From contig NZ_MWLL01000147.1 of NCBI RefSeq assembly GCF_002198675.1, positions 1 through 35,629 of the forward strand: a stretch of 35,629 nucleotides of DNA, given 5' to 3'. Positions 23,985-32,567 of the stretch are shown here, in pieces. Made by a program: the position numbers and the translations under genes. Under the pieces are notes generated by a model. That model was not told where the DNA came from. It ran no database searches and saw nothing but the letters and a program-made list of their open reading frames with translations. This DNA comes from Kineosporia sp. R_H_3. Its GTDB lineage: Bacteria > Actinomycetota > Actinomycetes > Actinomycetales > Kineosporiaceae. Position 1 is the first letter of the stretch. Every line of letters starts with the position of its first letter.

Positions 23985-24932
23985 TCAGCCGCCGAGCACC
24001 CGGACGGGTGCGCCGGCCCGCCAGGCCGCGACGTCCTCGACGACGTCGGCGTACCAGGTGCGGAAGGTGTCCCGGGTGACGTAGCCCTGGTGCGGGGACA
24101 GCACGACGTTGTCCAGTGTGCGCAGCGGGTGCCCCGCGGGCAGCGGCTCCACGTCGAACACGTCGAGCGCGGCCCCGGCGATCCGGCGCTCGCGGCAGGC
24201 CCGGACGAGCGCCTCCTCGTCGACGACGGGACCGCGGCTGGTGTTGACGAGGAACGCCGTCGGCCGCATGAGCGCCAGCTCGGGCGCTCCGACGAGCCTG
24301 CGCGTGCGCTCCGAGAGGACGACGTGCAGCGAGACGACGTCGCTGCCGCCGAACAGGTCCGCCCTGCCGACGAGCCGGGCACCCGCCGCCTCGGCCCGCT
24401 CCGGGGTGAGGTTCTTGCTCCAGGCGACGACGTCCATCCCGAAGGCCCGGCCGATCGCCGCCATCCGGGTGCCGGTACGGCCCAGCCCGACCAGGCCGAG
24501 CGTCCGGCCGGCGAGGTCGGTGCCGGGGACCGGCGCCCAGCCACCCGCGCGCATCGAGACGGCCCGCCCGACCACGTCCCGCGCGACGGCGAGGATGAGC
24601 GCCCACGCGTGCTCGACGACGGACGGCGACCCGCCGGCGGTGCCGCAGACCGTCACGCCCGCGTCCGCGCAGGCCGCGAGGTCGAGCGCCGCGTTGCGGG
24701 CCCCGGTCGTCACGAGCAGCCGCAGGTCCGGCAGCCGCTCGACGAGGTCGCGCGGGAACGGCGTCCGCTCCCGCATGCACACGACGACCTCGCTGCCCGC
24801 GAGCGCGGCGACGAGGTCGTCCGGGCCGAGGTGCTCGGCCAGGGCCACCACCTCGACGTCCGGCCCGAGCCGGGACCAGTCGGCCGCGTCGAGCGCGACC
24901 TGCTCGAGGTCGTCCAGGACCGTCACGCGCAC
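23985..24932 (-). CDS. D-isomer-specific 2-hydroxyacid dehydrogenase
   Basis: A 315-residue NAD(P)-dependent dehydrogenase. The nucleotide-binding motif is GRTLGLVGLGRTGTRMA (about 145-161). The catalytic residues are Arg in NTSRGPVVDEEAL, Glu in AALDVFDVEPLP and His in LSPHQGYVT; the usual H-x-G-G loop reads H-Q-G-Y. An SVVEHAWALILAVARD helix precedes the Rossmann domain. Substrates in the family include phosphoglycerate, glyoxylate/hydroxypyruvate and 2-oxoacids, and the exact one is not predictable. The GTG at 24932 has GGAG six bases upstream. It converges on the enoyl-CoA hydratase gene, ten bases apart. Confidence 0.88.
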   Translation of the reverse strand: MRVTVLDDLEQVALDAADWSRLGPDVEVVALAEHLGPDDLVAALAGSEVVVCMRERTPFPRDLVERLPDLRLLVTTGARNAALDLAACADAGVTVCGTAGGSPSVVEHAWALILAVARDVVGRAVSMRAGGWAPVPGTDLAGRTLGLVGLGRTGTRMAAIGRAFGMDVVAWSKNLTPERAEAAGARLVGRADLFGGSDVVSLHVVLSERTRRLVGAPELALMRPTAFLVNTSRGPVVDEEALVRACRERRIAGAALDVFDVEPLPAGHPLRTLDNVVLSPHQGYVTRDTFRTWYADVVEDVAAWRAGAPVRVLGG

Positions 24933-25040
24933 GTCGGCTCCACCATGGACCGAGGATGGCACGGGCCGCCGCAGGCCGACGGTGGGCCGGCGCGGGCCGA
25001 CGGAAGATGCGATCTTGGCGATGCTTGCTCTCATGACCGC

Positions 25041-25811
25041 GTGGCTGACACCGGGGACGACCCTGCGGTCCGCGCCCTCGTGGCGCGGATCGCCGAGAAC
25101 GACGACCCGGCGCAGGACGTCGCGCTGCGGCGCGAGCTCGCCGAGCGGTGCATGCCGATGGCGACGAGCGTCGCGCGCCGGTTCCGCAACCGCGGCGAGG
25201 CGTTCGACGAGCTCGTCCAGGTCGCGTGCCTCGGGCTCGTCAAGGCCACCCAGGGCTTCGACGCGCGCCGCGGCAAGGACTTCGTCGGCTACGCGATGCC
25301 GACGATCACCGGCGAGGTCAAGCGGCACTTCCGCGACCACGGCTGGCAGATCCGCCCGCCGCGACGGGTCCAGGAGCTGCGCTCGGACGTCGTCCGGACC
25401 GGCGAGGAGCTGACCCAGGAGCTCGGCCGCTCGCCCCGGATGTCGGAGATCGCCGCCCGGCTCGAGGTCGACGTCGACGAGGTCGCCGAGTGCCTCGCGA
25501 GCGGCGAGAGCTACCACCTGCGGTCGATCGACGCCCCCGTCACCGCGGGGGACGGGGAGGTCAGCATCGCCGACTCCGTCGGGGCGGCGGAGCCGCAGTA
25601 CGACCTCGTCGAGGACATCGTCAGCCTGCGCGACGCGCTGGAGACCGTCGCCCCGCGGGAGCGCCGCATCCTCGCGCTGCGCTACTTCCACGACTTCACC
25701 CAGCAGCAGATCGCGCAGGAGGTCGGCGTGACCCAGATGCAGGTCTCCCGGCTCCTCACCCGCACCCACGAGCAGCTCCGGCGCGAGCTGGAGCAGAGCG
25801 GGCCGGAGTAG
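25041..25811 (+). CDS. SigB/SigF-family RNA polymerase sigma factor
   Basis: A 256-residue group 3 sigma-70 factor. Region 2 (about 25-100) has MPMATSVARRFRNRGEAFDE, LVQVACLGLVKATQGFDA and FVGYAMPTITGEVKRHFRDH. Region 3 contains PPRRVQELRSD and LGRSPRMSEIAARLEVDVDE. Region 4 has the helix-turn-helix in ERRILALRYFHDFTQQQIAQ and VGVTQMQVSRLL. No region 1.1 is present, as usual for SigB/F/G. Relatives govern general stress or sporulation genes and are held by RsbW-type anti-sigma factors, but no rsbW or rsbV is adjacent. The GTG at 25041 starts shortly before region 1.2/2; an in-frame ATG at 24952 would add about 30 low-complexity residues. The next gene, cobQ, starts 60 bases after the stop. 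Confidence 0.9.
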   Translation: MADTGDDPAVRALVARIAENDDPAQDVALRRELAERCMPMATSVARRFRNRGEAFDELVQVACLGLVKATQGFDARRGKDFVGYAMPTITGEVKRHFRDHGWQIRPPRRVQELRSDVVRTGEELTQELGRSPRMSEIAARLEVDVDEVAECLASGESYHLRSIDAPVTAGDGEVSIADSVGAAEPQYDLVEDIVSLRDALETVAPRERRILALRYFHDFTQQQIAQEVGVTQMQVSRLLTRTHEQLRRELEQSGPE

Positions 25812-25871
25812 GCGGCGGGGTCTGGGAGCATGGTCGGCGCCGCCGGCCGGCGGCGCCGGACCGGGAGGGCC

Positions 25872-27395
25872 ATGAACGGCACGCTGCTCGTCGCGGGCAC
25901 GACGAGCGACGCCGGCAAGTCGGTCCTCACGGCGGGGATCTGCCGCTGGCTGCACCGGCGCGGGGTGCGGGTGGCACCGTTCAAGGCCCAGAACATGAGC
26001 AACAACTCCGCGGTCACCGCGGACGGCGCCGAGATCGGCCGCGCCCAGGCCGCCCAGGCCGCGGCGTGCGGGCTGCCGCCCGAGGCCGCGATGAACCCGG
26101 TGCTCCTCAAGCCGGGCAGCGACCGGGAGAGCCACGTCGTCCTCATGGGCCGCCCCTACGGGACGGCGGGCGCGGCGTCCTACCGCGGCCTGCGGGAGGT
26201 GCTGCGCCGGACGGCGCTCGACGCCTTCGACGACCTGCGCTCGCGGTTCGACGTCGTCGTCTGCGAGGGGGCGGGCAGCCCCGCCGAGATCAACCTGCGG
26301 GACGGCGACATCGCGAACATGGGCCTTGCGGACGCACGGGACGTCCCGACGGTCGTCGTCGGGGACATCGACCGCGGCGGCGTCTTCGCCGCGATGTTCG
26401 GCACCCTCGCCCTGCTCTCGCCGCGCGACCAGTCCCTCGTCGCGGGCTTCGTCGTCAACAAGTTCCGCGGCGACCCGGCACTGCTCGAGCCCGGGCTGCG
26501 GATGCTCGACCGGCTCACCGGCCGCCCGACGCTCGGCGTCCTGCCGTGGACGCCGGGCCTCGCCTTCGACCTCGAGGACAGCCTCTCGCTCGACACCTCG
26601 GCCGCCGACCCCGCGGCGGCCGGGCCGGCCGTGGGCGCGCAGACGCTGCGGGTGGCCGCCGTCCGGCTGCCGCGGACGAGCAACTCCACCGACGTCGAGG
26701 CGCTCGCCGTCGAGCCGGGCGTCGTCGTCCGCTGGACGACCTCCCCGGACGACGTCCGGGACGCCGACCTCGTCGTCCTGCCGGGCAGCCGGGCCACCGT
26801 GGCGGACCTGGCGTGGCTGCGCTCGAGCGGGGTCGCGGCCGCGGTCACCGACCGGGCCGCCCTGGGCCGCCCCGTGCTCGGCGTCTGCGGCGGCTACCAG
26901 ATGCTCGCGCGGAGCATCACCGACGACGTCGAGTCCCGCACGGGCACCGTCGCCGGCCTCGGGCTGCTGCCCGTCGACGTCCGGTTCGCCGCCGAGAAGG
27001 TCGTGGGCCGCCCGGTGGGCGAGGCGTACGGCGAGCCCGTGACGACGGCGTACGAGATCCATCACGGCATCGGCAACGTCGACCCGGCGGCGCTGCGGCA
27101 GGGCACGGCACCGTTCCTCGACGGCTGCCGGTCCGGCGCGGTGTGGGGGACGACGTGGCACGGCGCGTGGGAGAGCGACGGCTTCCGCCGGGCGTTCCTC
27201 GCCGACGTCGCGGACCGGGCCGGCCGGGACTTCGTCCCGGCGCCCGGCACGAGCCTGGCCGCCGTCCGGGGCGCCCGGCTCGACGTCCTCGGCGACCTCG
27301 TCGCCGACCACCTCGACACCGCCGCCCTCGAGCGGCTCGTCGACAGGGGAGCGCCGGCGGGGCTGCCCTTCGTGCCGCCGGGCGCACCGGCCTGA
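25872..27395 (+). CDS. cobQ: Cobyric acid synthase CobQ/CbiP
   Basis: A 507-residue enzyme that amidates side chains b, d, e and g of adenosylcobyrinic a,c-diamide with glutamine and ATP in cobalamin synthesis. The N-terminal BioD/dethiobiotin-synthetase-like domain has the P-loop-like [14 protein letters not shown] and the family blocks [30 protein letters not shown] and [11 protein letters not shown]. The C-terminal class I amidotransferase domain has the nucleophile Cys339 in [10 protein letters not shown] and His430 in TTWHGAWE. The ATG at 25872 has a GGGAGGG ribosome binding site. The gene stands alone here; no other cobalamin gene is in the window, and the 60-base upstream gap is too short for a full B12 riboswitch. 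Confidence 0.95.
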   Translation: MNGTLLVAGTTSDAGKSVLTAGICRWLHRRGVRVAPFKAQNMSNNSAVTADGAEIGRAQAAQAAACGLPPEAAMNPVLLKPGSDRESHVVLMGRPYGTAGAASYRGLREVLRRTALDAFDDLRSRFDVVVCEGAGSPAEINLRDGDIANMGLADARDVPTVVVGDIDRGGVFAAMFGTLALLSPRDQSLVAGFVVNKFRGDPALLEPGLRMLDRLTGRPTLGVLPWTPGLAFDLEDSLSLDTSAADPAAAGPAVGAQTLRVAAVRLPRTSNSTDVEALAVEPGVVVRWTTSPDDVRDADLVVLPGSRATVADLAWLRSSGVAAAVTDRAALGRPVLGVCGGYQMLARSITDDVESRTGTVAGLGLLPVDVRFAAEKVVGRPVGEAYGEPVTTAYEIHHGIGNVDPAALRQGTAPFLDGCRSGAVWGTTWHGAWESDGFRRAFLADVADRAGRDFVPAPGTSLAAVRGARLDVLGDLVADHLDTAALERLVDRGAPAGLPFVPPGAPA

Positions 27396-27431
27396 CCCGT
27401 CGGGCGGGAGCGGGCCGGAGCGGGCGGGACC

Positions 27432-27647
27432 TCAGGGGCAGTACATCCGGCCCGCGCCGCCGACGCGGCCGAAGGTGTGGTCGTCCAGCGGCTTGCCGCA
27501 CAGGGTGCACGGCGCGGCCGGCGGCGGTGCCGCACCGGTGCCGCGCGCGTCGCCGACCTGGGCGCCGCCGTAGAAGCTCGCGCCGATCCGGTCGAGCGAG
27601 GCGGCCCAGCGGGCGAGGCGTCGCGCGAGGCGTCCGTCGCCGGCCAT
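27432..27647 (-). CDS. Small cysteine-containing protein, possible zinc ribbon
   Basis: A 71-residue protein of unknown function. The first half is basic and helical ([20 protein letters not shown]) and the C-terminal half has [13 protein letters not shown] and a final MYCP. Two cysteines as CxxC, one histidine and one more cysteine could bind zinc. A strong AGGAGG ribosome binding site before the ATG at 27647 supports it as a real gene. It converges on cobQ. No function can be assigned. Confidence 0.7.
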   Translation of the reverse strand: MAGDGRLARRLARWAASLDRIGASFYGGAQVGDARGTGAAPPPAAPCTLCGKPLDDHTFGRVGGAGRMYCP

Positions 27648-27746
27648 GACCGCCTCCTGCCCGCCGGGCGGGTGCCCGGGCCGTCACGGCCAGGCTATCC
27701 GCGGGCCGCGCGGAAGGGACGGGCGGGCCCCGGTGTTGGCCCGGAG

Positions 27747-28835
27747 GTGACCGACCTGCCGCGCGTCCCGCTGTCCGTCCTCGACCTGGCGCCCGTCGGT
27801 GCCGGCCGTACCCCGCACGACGCCGTCACGGCGACCCTCGAGCTCGCCCGGGCCGTCGAGGACCTCGGGTTCACCCGGTACTGGCTCGCCGAGCACCACA
27901 ACATGCCGGGCATCGCGAGCTCGGCGCCGGCGGTCCTCATCGGGGCGGTCGCGGCGGCCACCCGGCGGATCCGGGTCGGCTCGGGCGGCGTCATGCTGCC
28001 GAACCACCCGCCGCTCGTCGTCGCCGAGCAGTTCGGCACCCTCGACGCGCTGCACCCGGGGCGGATCGACCTGGGCCTGGGCCGCGCACCCGGCACGGAC
28101 GGCGCGACCGCCCGGGCGCTGCGGCGCAGCGTCGACCCGCTGTCGGCCGACGACTTCCCCGAGCAGCTCGCCGACCTCGTGGCGTTCCTCGACGGCGGGT
28201 TCCCGCCCGGCCACCCGTACGCGGCCATCCGCGCGGTGCCCGCGCCGGGCGGCCGGGTGCCGGTCTGGCTGCTCGGCTCGAGCGGCTACAGCGCCCAGGT
28301 CGCCGGTGCGCTCGGCCTGCCCTTCGCCTTCGCCCACCACTTCAGCGCCCGGAACACCCTGCCGGCGCTCGACCTCTACCGCAGCGCCTTCACCCCGTCG
28401 GCCGTGCTGGACCGGCCGTACGCGGTCGTCGCCGTGCAGGTGGTCCTCGCCGAGGACGACGAGCGGGCCCGGTTCCTCGCCGGCTCCGGGGCGCTGTCGT
28501 TCGTCCGGCTCGCCCAGGGCCGCCCGGGCCCGGTGCCCACCCCGGAGGAGGCCGCGGCGTACCCGTGGACGCCGTCCGAGCTCGCGATCGTCGCCGACCG
28601 GCTGGACGGGCAGGCCGTCGGCGGGCCCGGGACGGTCGGCCGGGTGCTCGCCGACCTGCTCGCCGCGAGCGCCGCCGACGAGCTCATGGTGACGACGATC
28701 GTCCACGACCCGGCGGAGCGGCTCGCGTCGTACCGGCGGCTGCACGCGCTGTTCGGCGGCGACCTGCCGCCGGGGCTCGGCGCGACCGGCGGGCGCGTCG
28801 CGGGCGAGCGGACGGGTGCGTCACCGATCGGCTGA
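27747..28835 (+). CDS. Luciferase-like (LLM class) flavin-dependent oxidoreductase
   Basis: A 362-residue bacterial-luciferase-like monooxygenase. It opens with [16 protein letters not shown], then [40 protein letters not shown] and [14 protein letters not shown], all typical of the MsnO8-type LLM branch. [15 protein letters not shown] and [17 protein letters not shown] come later. The family uses FMN or F420 and the substrate is unknown. The GTG at 27747 follows a GGAG that is too close to be a normal ribosome binding site, and no TANNNT element is seen, so the start is not certain. The gene lies apart from its neighbours. Confidence 0.87.
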   Translation: MTDLPRVPLSVLDLAPVGAGRTPHDAVTATLELARAVEDLGFTRYWLAEHHNMPGIASSAPAVLIGAVAAATRRIRVGSGGVMLPNHPPLVVAEQFGTLDALHPGRIDLGLGRAPGTDGATARALRRSVDPLSADDFPEQLADLVAFLDGGFPPGHPYAAIRAVPAPGGRVPVWLLGSSGYSAQVAGALGLPFAFAHHFSARNTLPALDLYRSAFTPSAVLDRPYAVVAVQVVLAEDDERARFLAGSGALSFVRLAQGRPGPVPTPEEAAAYPWTPSELAIVADRLDGQAVGGPGTVGRVLADLLAASAADELMVTTIVHDPAERLASYRRLHALFGGDLPPGLGATGGRVAGERTGASPIG

Positions 28836-29030
28836 TCGCATGACAGGGGTCCAGAACCGGCTCAGATGTGCCGAAAGCCCGGGTACGGTCAGCTCGCACG
28901 CTCCGCCCGGACGCTCCTGCCGCCCGGGATGGCCCGGGACGTCGATGACCAGTGGGGCTCCTGCGTCGCGCGGTCTCCGCGCCGTCGCCGGAAGTCTGAC
29001 GTCCGGGTCCGGTCCGCCGATGGGAACCTC

Positions 29031-31439
29031 GTGCACCTCAGCAGAACGACCGTCCCGGCCATGGCCGGGAGCAGGGCGCGGCCGTCGTCCCCGGCCGGCG
29101 TCCGGGCCGCGCTCGCGGCCGCCCCGCTGTGGGCCGGTCCCGTCGTGCTCGGCCTCGTCTGCGCGGCCGTCTACGTCACGACCGGCTCCGCGGCCCTGAG
29201 GTCGATGTCCATCCTCCTCGTCGCGGTCGTCGCCGTCGCCTCCATCCTCGCCGGGGCGTCGTTGCACGCCCCGGCCCAGCGGCTGTTCTGGCGGCTCATG
29301 GCCCTCGGGTCGGGGCTGTTCGTCATCGGTGCGCTCGTCCGGCCGTGGGCGGTCACGCAGCCGGGGGTGCTGGCGGCCGCCGCCGACCTGTTCACGCTCG
29401 CCGGCTACCTCGCGTGCGTCGGCGGCCTCCTGGGGATCGCCGGACCGCACGCCCGCTCGAACACCTTCGCCATGCTCGACGGTCTCGTCGCGGTCGTCGG
29501 GTGCGCCTGCGTCGTCGTGATCTTCCTCGGCCTCCCCGCCGCCGGCGTCGACGGCCGGCCGCTGTGGGTGTCCGTGCTGGCGGGGCTCTACCCGATGCTC
29601 GACATCGCCGTCGTCTTCGTCATCCTCCAGCTCGGGTTCACGTCCGCCGGTGGCACCGTGAGCTTCCGCGCGCTCACCGGGAGCCTGCTGTTCTTCCTCG
29701 TCGGGGACGTCGGGTACGCCTGGATCGGCGTCCGGGGGCAGCTCGTCGGCTCGCCCCTGCTCGACCTGCCGTACTTCGGCGCCTACACGCTCTTCGCCGT
29801 GGCGGCGCTGCACCCGACGATGACCCAGCTGACCTCCGCGGTGCCGCGCCCGGCCCAGGCCTGGTCCCGGCGCCGGCTCGCGCTGCTCGTCCCGGCCCTG
29901 TGCCTGCCGTCGATCACGGTGCTGCTGTCACCCGCGCAGACGCTGACGGCCCGTGCCGTCGAGGCGGCTGCCGGGCTCGTCGTCGCCGTGCTCGTCGTCC
30001 GCCGTGCGCTGTCCGCCGTCGAGCGGCACGTCGCGGCCCAGCAGACGCTGCTCCACCAGAGCACCCACGACGGCCTCACCGGCATGTTGAACCGGGTGGC
30101 CGCGACGGACGAGCTGGACCGGATCGCGGGGGGTGCCTCGGCCGGCGGGGGCGCGGTCTGGGCCGCGGTGCTCGACCTGGACCACTTCCGGCTCGTCAAC
30201 GACACGTGGGGCTCGGCGGTCGGCGACCGGCTGCTCTCGGCGATGGCCGCCAGGCTCGCCACCGTCGCCACGGAGCACGCGTGCCCGCTGGTGGCCCGGC
30301 AGGGCGGCGACGAGTTCGTCTTCGCCGGTGCCGCGCCCTCACCCGGTGCCGCGACGCGCAGCGTCCTGCGGCTCGCCGCTGCGCTCCGCGAGACGGCCGC
30401 ACAGCCCGTCCTCGTCGACGAGCTCGAGTTCGTGGTCAGCGTGTCGATCGGCGCCGCGGTCGGGCCCGGGCAGACGTCCGCGGTCGGCCTGCTCCGCAAC
30501 GCCGACACCGCCCTGGGGCGGGCGAAGTTCGAGGGCCGGGACCGCTGCGTGCTCTACGACGAGGCGATGAGCGCCGTCGTCGCCAAGCGGCTGCGGCTGG
30601 GGACGGCGCTGCGCCGGGCCATCGAGCTCGAGGAGCTGGAGGTCTTCTACCAGCCGATCGTCCGGATCGACGGCGGCCGGGTGCAGGGCTGCGAGGCGCT
30701 GCTGCGCTGGACGCTCAAGGGGGAGGGGCCGGTGTCCCCGGCCGAGTTCATCCCGGTGGCCGAGGAGAGCGGGCTCGTCGTCGAGCTCGGCGCCTGGGTG
30801 CTCGAGCAGGCCGCGGCGACGACGATGCAGTGGCGGCGCTCCGGCGTCGTCGACAACGACTTCAGCGTCTCGGTCAACGTCTCGGCCCGCCAGCTCGTCG
30901 AGGGCGACTTCGTCGCCACCGTGCGCGACGTCCTCGAGCGGACCGGGCTGCCGGCCCGGTGCCTCGTCCTCGAGATCACCGAGTCGGTCATGCTGACCGA
31001 CCCCGACACGTCCATCGCGCTGCTCGAGGAGCTGCGCCGCGGCGGCGTCCGGCTCTCGCTCGACGACTTCGGCACCGGGTACTCGTCGCTGTCCCACCTC
31101 GACCGGCTCCCCGTGCACACGGTGAAGCTCGACCGCAGCTTCGTCGCCGCGCTCGACGCCCCGAACGGCAACGCCGCGATCGTGCGCGCCGTCCAGGGCA
31201 TCGCCGAGGCGCTCGGGCTCAGCGTGGTCGCCGAGGGCGTCGAGACGCCGGCCCAGCACTCGACGCTGCGTGCCCTGCGCATCGGGCTGGGTCAGGGCTG
31301 GCTCTGGGGGCCCGCCGTGAGCGCCTCGGACTTCGCGTCGAGGTGGAGCGTCTCGGCCGGCAACACCATCACGGCGCGCGCGGCGGCGGGCTCGACCGGG
31401 ACGGTGAGGCCCTGGCCGGACGGCTGGGGCACCTCGTAG
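29031..31439 (+). CDS. Membrane-bound GGDEF-EAL cyclic-di-GMP protein
   Basis: An 802-residue protein. The N-terminal third (about 25-325) holds roughly eight to nine hydrophobic segments. It is followed by a GGDEF domain with intact GGDEF at 425-429 and an EAL domain with intact EAL at 555-557. The EAL domain also keeps VNVSARQL, EITESVM, DDFGTGYSSL, VKLDRSF and AEGVET, so both synthesis and hydrolysis of c-di-GMP are possible. No RxxD inhibitory site precedes GGDEF. Relatives are common in actinobacteria. The GTG at 29031 with GGGAA upstream is chosen; in-frame ATGs at 28866, 28929 and 29061 are alternatives, and residues encoded upstream of 29031 look non-coding. The last 148 bases overlap the convergent GNAT-like gene. 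Confidence 0.88.
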   Translation: MHLSRTTVPAMAGSRARPSSPAGVRAALAAAPLWAGPVVLGLVCAAVYVTTGSAALRSMSILLVAVVAVASILAGASLHAPAQRLFWRLMALGSGLFVIGALVRPWAVTQPGVLAAAADLFTLAGYLACVGGLLGIAGPHARSNTFAMLDGLVAVVGCACVVVIFLGLPAAGVDGRPLWVSVLAGLYPMLDIAVVFVILQLGFTSAGGTVSFRALTGSLLFFLVGDVGYAWIGVRGQLVGSPLLDLPYFGAYTLFAVAALHPTMTQLTSAVPRPAQAWSRRRLALLVPALCLPSITVLLSPAQTLTARAVEAAAGLVVAVLVVRRALSAVERHVAAQQTLLHQSTHDGLTGMLNRVAATDELDRIAGGASAGGGAVWAAVLDLDHFRLVNDTWGSAVGDRLLSAMAARLATVATEHACPLVARQGGDEFVFAGAAPSPGAATRSVLRLAAALRETAAQPVLVDELEFVVSVSIGAAVGPGQTSAVGLLRNADTALGRAKFEGRDRCVLYDEAMSAVVAKRLRLGTALRRAIELEELEVFYQPIVRIDGGRVQGCEALLRWTLKGEGPVSPAEFIPVAEESGLVVELGAWVLEQAAATTMQWRRSGVVDNDFSVSVNVSARQLVEGDFVATVRDVLERTGLPARCLVLEITESVMLTDPDTSIALLEELRRGGVRLSLDDFGTGYSSLSHLDRLPVHTVKLDRSFVAALDAPNGNAAIVRAVQGIAEALGLSVVAEGVETPAQHSTLRALRIGLGQGWLWGPAVSASDFASRWSVSAGNTITARAAAGSTGTVRPWPDGWGTS

Positions 31440-31960
31440 GCCCAGAACGTCTGGGCGTCGAGCCGGTGGAGCACCGACTCGGCCGAGACCACCCGCCCGA
31501 GGGTGCGGATGGACCGGGCCAGGCGCAGGGTCTCCTCGTTGAAGTCGCAGATGTCGACGCCGACGACGCCGCCGGTGACCGCGGCCCGGGCGCCCAGGGC
31601 CCTGATGAGCAGCGCCGAGACGGACGTGCGCCGGTAGTCCGGGTCGATGCCCAGGAAGCCCACGTACCAGACATGACCCGCTGCGTAGTGCTCCGGCCAG
31701 CGGGTCTGGAAGTACTCGGGCGAGATGAGCGGCACGGCCGAGAGGTCGTTCGTCAGGGTCGCCATGGCGACCACCCGGGAGCCGTCGACGGCCACGTACT
31801 TGTCCACCCGCGGGTCGGACATCACCTCGTCGAACTCGTGACGGTGCATGAGGTGCCGCTGGACCGCCCGCGCCCGCAGCGGCCCGAAGGCCCGCTCGTA
31901 GACCGCCCAGCACTCCTCCCGTGTCATGTCGTCGACCACGGTCAGCTCGTGAACCTCCAC
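31292..31960 (-). CDS. GNAT-like N-acetyltransferase fold protein
   Basis: A 222-residue protein with weak GNAT features: an N-terminal ELTVVDDMTREECWAVYERA helix, the central strand VAVDGSRVVAMATLTNDL, then VWYVGFLGIDPDYRRTSVSA with a helix ALLIRALGARA in the place of the acetyl-CoA pyrophosphate loop. The canonical Q/RxxGxG/A loop is not evident (DYRRTSV is closest), so catalytic activity is uncertain. The GTG at 31960 has GAAGAGG upstream. A 13-base-pair inverted repeat lies 16-50 bases before the start. The C-terminal 49 codons overlap the end of the GGDEF-EAL gene on the other strand. The annotation as GNAT is tentative. Confidence 0.7.
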   Translation of the reverse strand: MEVHELTVVDDMTREECWAVYERAFGPLRARAVQRHLMHRHEFDEVMSDPRVDKYVAVDGSRVVAMATLTNDLSAVPLISPEYFQTRWPEHYAAGHVWYVGFLGIDPDYRRTSVSALLIRALGARAAVTGGVVGVDICDFNEETLRLARSIRTLGRVVSAESVLHRLDAQTFWAYEVPQPSGQGLTVPVEPAAARAVMVLPAETLHLDAKSEALTAGPQSQP

Positions 31961-31976
31961 GATGATCCTCTTCTCG

Positions 31977-32010
31977 ACAGTTCCGGTGGACGTTCGCTCA
32001 CCGTAACTGT
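31977..32010. promoter_or_regulatory. 12-base inverted repeat upstream of the GNAT-like gene
   Basis: ACAGTTCCGGTG (31977-31988) and CACCGTAACTGT (31999-32010) are inverted copies with one mismatch, separated by 10 bases; a further G-C pair extends them outward. It lies in the 91-base, locally less GC-rich gap between the STAS-like and GNAT-like genes. It could be an operator over the GNAT-like promoter or a leader hairpin. Confidence 0.6.
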
Positions 32011-32051
32011 CCGCTTTCGAAGAGTCACACTTCTGGGGGTTCGTGTCCTCG

Positions 32052-32438
32052 TCAGGCCGCCGAGGCGGTCTCCGCACCCGCCAGGAGGAACCGCATCGCC
32101 TGCTCCTCGTCCCGGAAGGGTGCGGCCCGGTTGCCGCCGGCGACGGCGTTGAAGGTCCGCAGGCCCATGACCGCGACCGGGGGCAGGCCGAGGATCGCCA
32201 TCTTCGTCCGCAGCGGGCGGTAGACCGTCCGCCCGAGGTCCATGGCGAGCCGGGCGTGCTCGACGCTGGGCAGCCGGGAGTCGTTGTGGACGAGCACCCG
32301 CACCCCCGGCGGCTCGGCCCGGATCACCTCGACGCTCTCGAGGAGCAGCGCCTGCGCCTGGGCGTCGTCCAACCCGCGGTAGTCCAGGACCAGGTACCGG
32401 ACCCCGTTGCGTTCCTGCCACGCCCAGCCGCCGGACAC
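32052..32438 (-). CDS. Small STAS/SpoIIAA-like protein, tentative
   Basis: A 128-residue cytoplasmic protein. The pattern of a short strand (VRYLVLDYRGLDD), a helix (AQALLLESVEVIRAE), a strand (VRVLVHNDSRLPS), a helix and the segment KMAILGLPPVAVMGLRTFN resembles the STAS/SpoIIAA-like alpha-beta fold, but no anti-anti-sigma DSSGL motif is present; the nearest is NDSRLPS. It lies downstream of the PP2C phosphatase on the same strand, so it might be a partner or substrate, which is inference. The GTG at 32438 has GAGG upstream. The 129-base gap before it holds an ATGCTC/GAGCAT inverted repeat (32485-32502) and nothing else recognisable. Confidence 0.6.
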   Translation of the reverse strand: MSGGWAWQERNGVRYLVLDYRGLDDAQAQALLLESVEVIRAEPPGVRVLVHNDSRLPSVEHARLAMDLGRTVYRPLRTKMAILGLPPVAVMGLRTFNAVAGGNRAAPFRDEEQAMRFLLAGAETASAA

Positions 32439-32567
32439 CGTGCACCTCGTTCTGCTCGTGCCGGCGACCCTGCCGCGCCGACGGATGCTCTGTGTCGAGC
32501 ATGGGGCCGCGCAGCGTTGCCGGCCATGCGCCGTCCGGGTGGTGCGGGGTCGGCGGACGGGTGGTCC

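Noticed and set aside
24952-25040. ATG at 24952 as the sigma factor start
   Set aside because: It would add about 30 Gly/Pro/Asp-rich residues unlike SigB/F N-termini. The GTG at 25041 fits the usual length.
25812-25871. Cobalamin riboswitch before cobQ
   Set aside because: The gap is only 60 bases and lacks a B12-box; a complete element needs much more sequence.
28881-28886. GGGTAC as a SigB/F promoter for the GGDEF-EAL gene
   Set aside because: No GTTT-like -35 lies 14-17 bases upstream.
28866-29030. Extension of the GGDEF-EAL gene to the ATG at 28866
   Set aside because: The added 55 residues are Arg-rich without family resemblance and no ribosome binding site precedes the ATG.
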